The notes under the pieces are model-generated. The model had not been told where the DNA came from and made no database searches. It was given only the letters and a program-made list of their open reading frames with translations. A program made the position numbers and the translations under genes. This document shows positions 23,788 through 34,739 of a DNA stretch of 64,000 nt, piece after piece. The stretch comes from Xylaria sp. FL1777 (taxonomy: Eukaryota > Ascomycota > Sordariomycetes > Xylariales > Xylariaceae): NCBI GenBank assembly GCA_022578965.1, contig MU400534.1, positions 124,001 through 188,000 of the forward strand, read 5' to 3'. Position 1 is the stretch's first letter, and each line of letters starts with the position of its first letter.

Positions 23788-24925
23788 TGAGAGATAAGGA
23801 GGGAGGGATATGATGGTTTGTTTCTACGTTTTCCCGAAAACACGGCCGCGAGGACGATGACTGGGGGAAAACGACTGACCGACCGACCGACCGACCGATT
23901 GACTGACTGACTGACTGAAGAGGCGGAGACAAGAATTATGACACGAGAAGCCAAGATCGAGACCTCGGGAACAGCTAGCGACCAACCTATCTATCTATTT
24001 ATCATATATGATATCCTCGGACCACGGCTCTCGAAACTATTCACACCAGTCTTTGTGTTATTCACCCTCGCTCTATCCGAAAGAGACAGAGAAGGGAGAG
24101 AGAGCGAGTGAGCGAGGGATCTACGAAATCCCATACAGCAGTGATAACAAGCAAAAACAACACCTTATTGCCAACGAGATCAAGTATATAAATCTCACGC
24201 AATCACGAATTACACCTGCCAGACCTACAGTTTTTTACTTCGACCTATATGCGTTTACATACTCGCCTATCTGCCTATCTGATTATCCTCAAAACATCAA
24301 AAAGGAGAAGTCGAAGAGGAAGAAGAAAGGAAAGAGGATAAAAATGCGCGGATTCCAGTATACACATTTGAGATGGTGCAGCTATGCTTCAGGCTCAGGT
24401 CACGTCGGGACTCCTGCGACGACAATATGCTTTGTATCCTCTTTCCAGACTCGGGTATCGGCATGGTTACTTTTCTTGTGCATAGTTTACATCCTGGGAG
24501 ATTCCTATCTACAAAGTCGTCCACCTACCCTAGCGGAGAGCGGTTTGACGAGCAAGCTTAATATGGCTAAGTTGATGAAACTAGGCAAAGCATTTTATTA
24601 AAGGGATAGGACGGAAAATTATACGGCCCTCCATGGTTTAGGGGCAGGAGCACAAGGGTCATTGTACACTAGAGATTATGCAGTATTGGAGATGAAGTAA
24701 TGAAGTTACGATTTATAACAGATACTAGAAACCTCAAGATCAAGACGTGAAACGCTGACAGGGAGCTTGATGTCTTGTCCGTGAAAGAAATTTTAGAACC
24801 TGATACTAAACCTGCTCTAAATTGGTATTGCATCTCAATGAGACTTTGAGCCTTATCCCACCCCTATTAACCCCTTCCCGTGGTCCTGTTATATACAGCC
24901 TTTGATCAAATCCGACAAAGTCATA
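23788..24925. other. Convergent intergenic region, SEC2 / VMA1
   Basis: No gene supported. It begins with (GACC)n then (GACT)n tetranucleotide runs. The 197-codon open frame at 24008-24601 is of simple composition (purine-rich and AT-rich), with no domain and no homology I recognise, so it is not called. Confidence 0.55.
23874..23918. repeat. (GACC)n-(GACT)n tetranucleotide microsatellite
   Basis: About five GACC units pass through GATT into about four GACT units just downstream of the SEC2-like stop codon. Confidence 0.85.
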
Positions 24926-27260
24926 TTACTCGTCTATTACAGACGCAAACTTGTCCATCAAAGACTGGTGGATATCCTCGTACTGCAAACAGTAATTAGT
25001 CAGCTTGGATTAATCAAAATTAGGCTTATGAAGCACGTACCTTCTTGCAAATAGCCTCCTCGCCATCGTTAGGGTCCTCGAACTTGAGACCTCGAAGTTG
25101 GGCCTGCAGGTCACTAGTGGCCTCACGGACTTTAGACCAGCTCTGGCCTTGAGCAATTGCCTTCTGCGCCTCATCATGAAAGCCCATCATGAGCTTCATC
25201 ATCCATTCAGTCTTCCAGAGGGGGCAGAACTGGTCATATTTCGAGTAACCGTTCTGTTGCAAGAAATCTTCCTTGAGCAGTGTAGCGATATCGAGGGTAA
25301 TCTTGTCGGGATCGGACAGTGCCGACTTTCCCACTAGCTGTACGACTTGGTCAAGCTCTTCCGAGTCGGAGAGAAGCTGCTTGACGCGATCACGGAGTCG
25401 AGGGAACTCGGGGTATTCCTTTTCGTACCATCTATCTAGTGTGTTCGTGTACTTGGAATATGATACTGAAGTGTTAATGGAAGGGAAATGCTTTCGTTGA
25501 GCGAGCTTCTTGTCGAGACCCCAGAAAACTTGCACAATACTTAGAGTGGAACTGGTGACAGGATCGGAGAAATCACCGCCAGGAGGACTGACAGCCCCGA
25601 CAATGCTGACACTACCCTCACGCTCTGGAGAGCCTAGACATTGGGTCTTTCCGGCACGCTCGTAGAAACTGGCAAGCTTGGTACTCAAGTAGGCGGGGAA
25701 ACCTTGATCAGCAGGCATCTCACCGAGACGACCGGAAATTTCACGCAAAGCCTCAGCCCACCGTGATGAAGAGTCAGCCATCATAGCCACGTTCATACCC
25801 TGGTCACGGAAGTATTCGGCTACAGTGATACCAGTGTAAATGGAGGCTTCTCGAGCGGCCACGGGCATGTTGGAAGTGTTGGCAATCAACGTCGTTCGCT
25901 TCATGATGGGTTCCCTGCGCCCCTCTACCTCGATAGAAAGTTCAGGGAAATCTTTGAGAACTTCAGCCATTTCATTACCTCGCTCGCCGCCTACAAGACG
26001 TACATCGTCAGTAATCTCACCCTTAACGGACAGCTATAATAATTTCCTAGCATGAAAGTATCGCGAGGAAGAGGGAGATAGATCCTGGACATTACTTACA
26101 TCCGACGTAGACAATGACATCACTGTTGGAAAACTTGGAGACAGATTGCGAAATAACTGTTTTACCACATCCGAAAGCTCCGGGAATGGCAACGGTACCA
26201 CCCTGTACACTGGGGAATAAGGCGTCCAAGACTCGTTGTCCGACAATGAAGGGGTTGCTGGCCGACAGCTTCTCGGTGGTGGGTCGGGGAACACGGACCG
26301 GCCATACCTGCATCATACCGTGCTCGGTCTTGGTACCATTGAACTCGATCTCAAGGATCTTCTCTTCAACGGTGTACTCGCCCTTGGGGGCTATCTTCGT
26401 GATGGTTCCCCTCGCCCTAGGAGGTAGTAGAATCTTGTGGACTTTGATGAAGGAGTTTTCGAAGACGGTTCCCCATACGTCACCACCAGAGATGTGGTCA
26501 CCCACCTTCAAGGTCGGCGTAAACTCCCACTTCTTCTCACGATCGAGGGCTGGAGCGGCGACACCACGAGGGATATAGATGCTCTGGGCCTGCTTCTGAA
26601 TCTTCTCGAGTGGCCGTTGAATACCGTCGTAGATGTTATGTAATAAACCAGGACCGAGCTCGACGGATAGGGGCTTTCCAGTTCGCTGGATAGGGTCACC
26701 GACAGTTAGACCGGCTGTTAATCTGTCAGTATTGTTCATTACTAGTCTGCGGTCGTCGATGGGGGCATACCAGTCTCCTCGTAGACCTGGATTGTGGCCT
26801 GATCGGCATTGATTCGAATGACCTCCCCGATCAACTCATCGTGGCCGACTTTGACCTTACTCAGTGTTAGCAGAAGTAGTGGGATAAACATAGTCGAGGA
26901 GGTCCATACAAGCTCGTACATGGCAACACCGAGCAGGTCTTCGGCGACCACGACAGGTCTATATCAAGCATTAGCTTTGTGATCAATGGGGTGGCGGTGG
27001 CAGACGACGAGGATTGTTAACGAACCCGGAGACGGAGTAGACCTTGCCTATATTGTGGTGTTAGCAGATGCGTCCTGCAGTACAGGAATAAGACTGAAAC
27101 TTACCGGTATTGAGCCCATCACTGTCGCCATTAGTGGCTTTCGCAGTCTGACGAAAGTATCAGTAACGATATGTCTATAAGTGGCGGGGCAGCACAGTAG
27201 AGCACAGCACAGCTGCCTTTCCACTAGAAAACAGTCGAGATGTGAGCTTACCGGGGCCAT
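24926..27260 (-). CDS. VMA1: V-type proton ATPase catalytic subunit A
   Basis: Eight exons: 27260-27252, 27147-27105, 27047-27026, 26958-26910, 26855-26771, 26714-26100, 25990-25041 and 24982-24926, giving about 609 residues. All phases match. Subunit A carries the ATP-hydrolysing site of the vacuolar V1 sector, driving proton pumping into vacuole and Golgi. [21 protein letters not shown] opens the beta-barrel domain. The P-loop is GAFGCGKT (about 248-255), followed by [35 protein letters not shown] and [18 protein letters not shown]. The tail [13 protein letters not shown] comes from an 18-codon last exon. There is no intein: the yeast insertion-site Cys is present and its codon is split by an intron. 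Exon 1 encodes only MAP. The upstream reading frame is also open for 172 codons. Confidence 0.95.
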
Positions 27261-28338
27261 CTTGGGAGCCTGTGTTACTGTTTTTGAGACCTCGGCAGCT
27301 TCAGGAAGGGGATCGGAAGGGTTAGTAGGACGAGGCGAGGCTGCAGGAGATGAGGCAGCACGGGGTGGCGGTGGTGAAGTGGAAGAGGAGTTTGAAGATG
27401 TAATAGCAGCAACAGCAGCAGCAGTGACAGTGACAGTGACAGCTGTGGGAGCTGTCGGCGATGGCGGCACGGGGCTGCTAGGCAGGGGTTGGGTGGGAGC
27501 TCCAGCGATGGCGTCGTCCAGTAACGTCGCTGTGGCTTTAGCGTGCTCTGGCTGTGGTGGCTGCTCTGCGTCTCCCGGCTCCTCTACAGCTGCGTCTGCC
27601 TCCGTCCCAGGCGATGCGGACAACGTGCTTGTGGGTGTGGTGGGTATGTCGCCGGTGCCAGGTGATGTGCTAGCAGCTGTTGGAGTGCTGGGCCTGCTGC
27701 TGTTTCCAGCACTGTTCCGTCGAATGAGATCCACTAGCGACGGCCGGGCCTTCAAAGTCGGTCGTAGGCCGAGCATCCAAACCGATTCTCAACTCTTACA
27801 ACAATTGGTCGGTTTGTCAAGATGCCGGTCCAGAGACCGTGGCAGAGCTGTATTCTTACAATTAGAATACAGACAAACAAGAAACAAGAACCGCTTCACG
27901 CCTTGGGCCGGATTAGTAAACGGGGACGTTTGCGCGCTGCTGACAATGCACGTAGGTAGGCTGGCTGGTTGGTATTATTCCAAGTTGTTGATAAGGTAAG
28001 GAAAGGTCAGCTCGTGGCGGTGGGAACTCGGGAAGTCCAGCTAACATAGTACTTAGAGCAGGTAGACAGCGACAGATAGGTACAGTAGGTAGGTGGCTTG
28101 GTTTATGGCTTCTTACTCCTTCGGGAACGAAGGTGAGACGGCGGACAGGAGCGTACGCAATGCGACCGCCGCCACAGCCTCACGAGTTTACCCCAACTCC
28201 TCCCTTCCTTCCAAGGTTATTCCCAGCTGCCGAAGCGGTGGGGCTGAAAAAGTGATCAGTAATTGAATACCTACCGGTACGTTAAGCTCGGCATATTTGT
28301 TATCAATAACACCTCTATTTCCAGGGTTCTACAGTATA
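27261..28338. promoter_or_regulatory. VMA1 upstream region with long open frame
   Basis: Spacer between the VMA1 start and the 3' end of the sphingomyelinase-like gene. On the minus strand an ATG at 27776 opens a frame that reaches the VMA1 ATG without a stop. It is Pro/Ser/Ala/Thr-rich and contains a CAG/CTG- and GTGACA-repeat zone near 27410-27440. The plus strand is open here too, which argues for composition rather than coding. It probably holds the promoter and 5' leader. Confidence 0.5.
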
Positions 28339-30594
28339 CTACCTCCTATACGATCTATATGATATGTCATCGTCATAGAAAGCACCATCATTTGCATGCA
28401 TCTCCAACCACACGCGCATCTCGGCATCACCCGCTAGGCTACCCAAAGTATCAGCTAACACTGAGCCACCACACTCCTGGTCCCCTAGCTTTGTGGCAGG
28501 AGTATCCTCATCCAGCCCCTTCGTCAGGCGAAGGGAACCGGGCGGAACACAATTGTCTTGTGCTCTCCCAGCTCTAAGCTTACAGATCTCGGCGCTTCGG
28601 CAATCACCATCACACGCATCCGGCTGCCAACCCCTGCGCTTCCTCGTGATGAACTGCTCAAAAGAGGCTTCGTCTTCCTCGAAAATTTCTGTCACTTCGT
28701 GCCAGAACGCAGGGTCCAGCTCCCGGATCCCTTCCTCAGACTCATCATTGTCTATCCCCAGGGGCACAAGAGGCGGGTTGGCAAGGACACCATATACTTC
28801 TCTTGCCGAATAGTACTTCGTCCAGATTGGTCCCTCCGCTGTTTGGAATGCCGGATCACTCATGTTTGCAATGTATGTCGTGATGTCTAGAACTCCGAAC
28901 GTGACAGGATCTATGTCGTAGACGCGAAAGGCCGGGTGGCCCGATGTAGGAGTCATCGAGGGCCCAATATAAGACACTGCGACCGCGTTGTTGGCAGTCC
29001 GTTGGCTGTAGTTAGAATATGAGATTTCAAACTCGTCGAGATGAGTGTGTCCTGTAATCACCATACCATCAGAAACATCTACTTACATATACCAATCGCA
29101 GGAAGCAGGTGTACAAAGGGTGTAAAGGTGTACATACCGAAGAACAGCGCGGCGATAGTAGCCTCGTATCGGTTCACGATTTGATCGAAATAATTCGACG
29201 CATCGTGGAATGCATCCCGCGCGCCAGGGGGCATGTGTCCGATTATATATACCCTCTCGCCAGCCTTCTCCGCCGCGTCTAGCTCACCTATCAACCAGGC
29301 GAGCTGTCCGCTTGGGTCCTTCTCCATAGGGTCTTCATATAGCCAGAAATTATGCACGTAATAGAGATTAGTGCTCAGTGATATAATACGCAGGTTACCG
29401 TCAGGATACTTCGTCGAGTACCCGCCAAACTTCCTCGCTGTATCAACGGCCAGGGGCTCGACCCATCTAGCCCACGAGGAGGACAGAATGTCGTAAAGCC
29501 ACTGCGTAGAGGAACTTACCGCGAGCGGCGGATACGAATTCACTGGCGACGCCTCGTGGTTTCCCGCAGTTCCGTACACCAAGAACCCTGCGGCGGCCAT
29601 CCGGTCGTAGGCATCAGTCACGTCGAGCGTGTTCTGTGGTATGGTAGTATTCCATACTGCGTGGTCGACAATGTCGCCGGTGAAGATAGTGAAGGCCGCA
29701 TCAGGTACCAGTGTTTGCACGGCTTCATACATGCTCTCTTCCAGACTTACTGGTGAGTCACACGTGTGCTCACCGTTTGGCCCAGCTGGGCGGAAAGTGT
29801 GTCCCGGAGCTGGCTCGTCAGAGTAGTCTCTACAGCAGATGAATTTTGTACAGTTAGCGTCGGCTGCCTCGGTATACCAGGGGTCAATATGAATGTCCGA
29901 ATAATGGACAACGCGCAGCGGGCTCTGTCCACTTGGTTTCGGCCGCCGATTTTCCGGCTTAGGCGACGGAAAGGGGACCCGGTACTCCTCAACATCAGGG
30001 AACTGACACATGCCCAAGAGCGCGACGCAAATGAGCTTCGACGTCTTGGACCCGATGTGCAGACCCCGGAGGCTATGCGCTATGATGGGTCCTTCAAGGG
30101 CAACAGCTCCCTCACAGACATCGTCATCTGCAATCTAAAAAGCTATGATTAGCTCACAGGGTTCTCGGTATCTTGGAGAGCTAAGCGGCTAAGACGATAT
30201 CTCGTTCAGGGATACTGGGTCGTTTACCTTCAGTCGCTTACATGCTCTCGTCCCCAACGCGACGAAGAAATCGTCACCTCGCCCGGCCGCTATCTTCAGT
30301 TGGAGAAGCGTAGCCTAGAAAATGCCGGTACTTGTTTAGCCCCAGACACACCGAGCACCACGTGTATGGGGGTAGCCAAACCTCACAAGCGGCGCAGGAA
30401 GCGGGAAACTCCAGCGCATCCGGCGCTATGTCGACAGCCACACTTTCTGGAACGCCGCGGCCAACCCCGGGATCGACGAGGGGTTGCTGCTGCGCTCCAG
30501 TACCAGGATGTAATAGTCCGCGAGGTGCCTGGGCCTGGGCCTTCGCGGCAACCGCCGTCGCCGCGACGGCGGCGAGGAGAAGTGGTGGACGCAT
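28339..30594 (-). CDS. Acid sphingomyelinase-like secreted metallophosphodiesterase
   Basis: Four exons: 30594-30382, 30314-30228, 30134-29138 and 29051-28339, giving about 669 residues. It starts with a signal peptide (PPLLLAAVAATAVAAKAQA). A saposin-B-like domain follows, with spaced cysteines (SCAACEATLLQLKIAAG, RACKRLKIADDDVCEGAV). The calcineurin-like catalytic domain carries the full metal-binding set: DIH (about 180-182), GDIVDH (about 253), GTAGNHE (about 289-295), IIGHMPPG and FFGHTHLDEF. This order of SapB plus metallophosphatase is that of acid sphingomyelinases, which hydrolyse sphingomyelin to ceramide and phosphocholine. In fungi the true substrate may be another phosphodiester lipid. 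The C-terminal region has several Cys and no evident GPI signal. The intron after exon 1 uses a weak donor (GTTTGG), required for frame continuity. Confidence 0.9.
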
Positions 30595-31140
30595 ATGGCG
30601 AGACCGGTCCCCTCTCCTCCCCCTGTCTTCTCACAGGCTCCCACTGCGTGGGTGATATCTGTGTGTCACCGTGGTTATGCAAATGCAACTGCCCGTCCGC
30701 CCCAGGCAGTAAGATAATGATCGGTAGACGTGGAATGCCATGCACGACGAGAAGATGTGACCAGCCCCTTTCACCGCCGCAACCTGCGAGCCCGGCAATT
30801 GCAACGTCGGGGGACGGCTTCGTTTAGCCAGGGTGAGTATGCGTATGATTCCCCAAGCTTCAATGACACGACTCAAGGCGTGTGTCTATTAACCGCGATG
30901 GCAATATCAAACAGCTGCTTCGGCAATCGTAGTTGAGATTGACCGGTGGCAGCGGCCTGTGCTCCATGACGGACGGTTGGTCAGCCATGTACAATTGCGT
31001 AACCACTCATGGTATAACACTGGTATCCCGCCTTTACGCGGCCCCGCTTGCTGTCGATGACCCCAGACCAGAAGCGGGTCCGAATGAAAACTTCACACGC
31101 CCTCAAACCGACTGTAAAAAGCCATCAACTTTACGAACCA

Positions 31141-31450
31141 ATGTCTCTAGCATATAATACTCTTAAAAATAAATAAAAATTATTAAAATAATCTTTAAAA
31201 AATTATCTACAAGTTGATATATATATATGTGTATTATAACTAATGAAACCTGTTTTATATTAGTAGGAAAAAATAGTGTTATTTTTTTATTTTGTTAAAC
31301 TTTTGAAATAAGATAACAAGCTTCGTTTGTTTTCTACAAATTCGAAAAAAATATGAGAGTATACTCGGACTTTAACTCTAACCTATTACTTAATATTGTA
31401 CTTTTCTGATTTTATCTGGTTATTTTCTAAGCGGTTAAAGTGGTCAAGTT
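31141..31450. other. AT-rich island
   Basis: Roughly 300 bases with a sharp drop in GC content relative to both flanks, rich in TAAAAA, ATTATT and TATATATATA words. It could be an old mitochondrial insertion, a mutated repeat (for example RIP-affected) or simple drift. No gene is seen. Confidence 0.6.
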
Positions 31451-31969
31451 TTGGTGTATTCAAGGGTATGTGAAATTTTCATTCGGACTGGCTTCTGCCC
31501 AGACTACCTAGTTACATAAGTAACACCAAGATACATAGGCACCCGAGTACGTACCTGTCTTATCTACAGTAGGTAATCCATCTGGAGAAGTCCTACCCGA
31601 CAGCACCGGTGTGCCGGTATTTCAACCCGCCTTTCTCTCTGTCCCTCCGTCTCTTCTGAAACACCAGCTGCGAACTAAAGAAAGCCATCTACCTCAGCTC
31701 CTCTAGTAGTTCGCGCAAAGGGCTTTTTCCAACCCTCCCAACCCCCCACAGATTCAGCTTCGCTATGATCCCTTACCTTAAAGACCCTCGCATGTCCAAC
31801 ACACGCTAAACCCCCATCTACACTACACTACAGCACTACTAGTTTCCTTACGCCGTACCTAGTGTAGACACACTTGCAGAAAGCCATATAGGGTGGGTGG
31901 GTAGGCCATCGCGTGTTATATATGCAATACACCCATGCCTCCTGCATGACATACATACATATACTACAT

Positions 31970-32008
31970 ACTATGCCATACTATGCCGTACTATGCCGTA
32001 CTATGCCA
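31970..32008. repeat. CTATGCCRTA x4 tandem 10-mer repeat
   Basis: Four near-perfect copies of a 10-base unit. A second, unrelated tandem pair (GAACTGACAGACA x2) lies at about 32031-32057. Confidence 0.8.
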
Positions 32009-33403
32009 CCTACATATACGTACTTACTGAACTGACAGACAGAACTGACAGACAGATACGATATATCAAATCGAGAAGGGGGGTGTAGGAAAATCTACGC
32101 AGTATAACCTGCTCATCCATACATCCATCCAACCGCGGATCCTCCCTCCCCTCCCCGCATATATCCCCGGAAGCCGCCCGCAACGCCCTCTCTCGACGCA
32201 ACGGTATAAAAAATACAGTATCTATCTACTGTACATGGTAGTAAATTAGTATACATATACGTCGGCTATGTACCTGGCCCATCTGCCTCACGTCATACCC
32301 TAGATAAATACCACCACCTCCTTCCTTAACTACCTTGCTAAGCGCCGTCGCGTACCTTGTCTCAGATTACCGGAAACCCCCAAGCTTCCTTTTTTGTATT
32401 TCTTCCTGGCAAAGTGGCTGGCTTCCTCCCTCACTACTATATGTAGGTCAAGGTAAACGAGTAAGAGTGAGTAAGTAAGTACTTACTTAAGGTACCTACG
32501 CCGGCAGGCAGGGCAGGCAGGTAGGTGACATCCCGTATCCGGATTACCGCATTCTGAAAAAATGCTTCTTCACCTGCGTGACACTGCATTGCGCCGCAGC
32601 TCCATCCTTCTCCTCCTCTCTCTGCCTCTCTCTCTCTCTCGCGTCACATCTAGGTAATCAATCTGGTCTCCATCGTCCGTTTGAACGTTTCCCACGGTAC
32701 ATAGCTCAGGACAGAAAAAAAAAGGGATCTAGGTGCATGTCGGTGCAGTGATTATGCGGACCTTTTAGAATAGAATTCGACGAATCGCAGACGTGAAAGA
32801 ACAAGAAAGATAACAATTGGAATGAATTTTGCGAAATCTAGATGCAATCCACCACCGACCGCATGGTACATAAGCCGAGGTAAAATAGAGTACGGCAATA
32901 TAGGATACAAAGCAGCGGGCGCGCGGGTCACGTCCGACTGGCTCACCAGCTGAACCTGGTTTTCACCCCACGCAAGCTACCTACTTACTTAGACATGAGA
33001 CAGGTTAGGTAGATCGAGTAACTTCTTTTTCCTAACTCTCCCAACTGCATGTTTCTTGGTCAGAAAAGAAAAAAAACGCCTGATAGTATGCACATAAACC
33101 AGATAGTTTTTGTAGCTTGGAACAACAAGCTTCTCACAATGCCTCCCGATGCATGAAATTTCCCGCCATTCCATGAATGATGAATGCATGTCAAAAAATC
33201 CCACCATTCTCCCGCTCCCATCGCGCCTGAAATTTTGAGCTCTGCACTTGTGTAAAGTCGTGGACAAGTCGTAAGTCGTAGCCGCGTTTCGTAGTGTAGT
33301 TTTCCGTTCCAACGTCCCCTAACTGAGCGAATAGGTAGTCGTAGTTTGTACAAAGAAACAACGCCCATCCATCCATGCATTCATCCAAAAGATGTCTTAC
33401 TTT

Positions 33404-34739
33404 TTATTCTTTCTCGAGAAGTGGCTTCAGCACTTCAAGGGCCTTCATCGACTGTTCATTGGACAATATTACGGCACCCGCACGCGCGGTCGAGAGATAC
33501 GATAACTCGGCGCTGACACCCGTCTCTATCATGTGCATCTCCTCGACGAGCTTTCCGGCCACGCCCGAGACGATTCCTGTGGCTTCGAGGGGGAGGCTAA
33601 CGAGATCGAGGAATATGGGCACAAGGTCGCCTTCGGTGTCGCCGACAAGAGAGTCACCGAAGACATTCAGAAGGGTCTTGTCTAATAATAGAGAGGGAGC
33701 ATCCTCGAGCGCCAATGTGATAGATAAGAATTTGGGTTGGCTGGCGAGAACTGCGATAAGGCTTGTATACAGCTTTGTGTCCATGTGATCGAGCCAGCTA
33801 GTCCTATGTCCATTGCTAGATGTCTGCCAACCTTGATGTGGTCGTCGACTACTGAAGTCAATCAGCTCAGATACGTCCCGACCGGAACACTGAACGAGGC
33901 TAAGGCCTTCACAGATATACGGTATCACATTTCGCTTTTTAAGTTGATCGAAAGTCCTCTTTTGTAATTCTGCGACGCTGGATGGCGGGGGTGTTGAAGG
34001 TGGCTCGCTGCCGTGACTCTGGGCCCGACCGTGCGACATGACGGTCGGTGTTACATAAGACTCTTCATCCTCGATGCATTCAAAGCCCCGAGCCAACAGT
34101 GCCTGTACGACTGTGTCCTTCTTCTTCTTGGGCACCAGGATGAAGTCCGAGTAATACGTCGTGATGAAAAGAATCGGGATGCCAGCCAGTGCCAGAGGGG
34201 ACGTCAGGTCCATGACGCGGTTCCCTGCATCCATCCCCGCACTGATGACGGAGAGAACCAGGTAGACATCCTTCGAGATAACGACCCGTCTTGCGACATC
34301 GCGCGGCAGCCGGTTCACGACCGGGTCAAAAACTGTCTTGGCCCAGTTGCTGTGGCACACAACTGAGCATTCAATAGGCGTTATGCTGATGTTGAGGAAC
34401 GTATGCCTCACGTCAGTATCGAGCCCTTCAACGCCGCTCGCGGCACAAGCATCCCCAGCCCCTTGAGGGAGAAGAACCTGTAGTATGGGCTGTAGAAAGG
34501 TTGGGTATAAGTCTAGAGGAATATGTATTAGGCTGAAGGACCCCTCCTAAAAGATATACTCGTAAGCATCCAACTGCATCTAGAATAAGAATAATTGCTG
34601 CCACTGCCCCCGCAGTCACGGACGTGACCTTGTCACCGAACACGAGTAGCTCCCACGAGCTTTTGATCGAAACAACCGGCAATAAAAGCCGAGAAATGAA
34701 GAGTGAATTGCTCACCAGGAATGATATTTGCGCATTCAT
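33404..34739 (-). CDS. CASTOR/ACT-domain-like protein
   Basis: Exons 34739-34716 and 34546-33404, joined as MNAQISFL/EGSFSLIHIPLDLYPTFLQ, giving about 388 residues. The first exon encodes only eight residues. The blocks TFLNISITPIECSVVCHSNW and DLTSPLALAGIPILFITTYY followed by SDFILVPKKKKDTV resemble the paired ACT domains of animal CASTOR proteins and their fungal relatives. CASTOR1 binds arginine and controls TORC1 through GATOR2; whether the fungal protein senses an amino acid is not known to me. A Ser/Pro-rich linker (about 200-225) precedes a second folded half ending in LSTARAGAVILSNEQSMKAL, which fits a further ACT repeat. No membrane segment or signal peptide is seen. It should be cytosolic. 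Confidence 0.75.

Larger units (their letters stand above)
30595..33403. other. Large gene-free spacer with AT-rich patch and tandem repeats
   Basis: About 2.8 kb upstream of the sphingomyelinase-like gene and downstream of the CASTOR-like gene. It contains an AT-rich island and two tandem repeats (listed separately), a CT dinucleotide run near 32625-32641, and many TACCTA/GTAGGTA words near 31545-31575 and 32465-32525. No coding stretch was supported. Confidence 0.55.

Noticed and set aside
22998..23954. A 318-codon frame on the minus strand opposite the SEC2-like gene
   Set aside because: It is Ser/Arg/Ala low-complexity and is the shadow of the coiled-coil gene on the plus strand, which has clear family motifs.
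24008..24601. A 197-codon frame on the plus strand after the SEC2-like gene
   Set aside because: It has mixed simple composition, no recognisable domain and no splice context; it lies in the convergent 3' region.
27181..27999. A 272-codon frame on the plus strand upstream of VMA1
   Set aside because: It has Gly/Val/Ala-rich composition with no domain, overlaps VMA1 exons 1 and 2's surroundings, and is explained by GC-rich repeats that keep both strands open.
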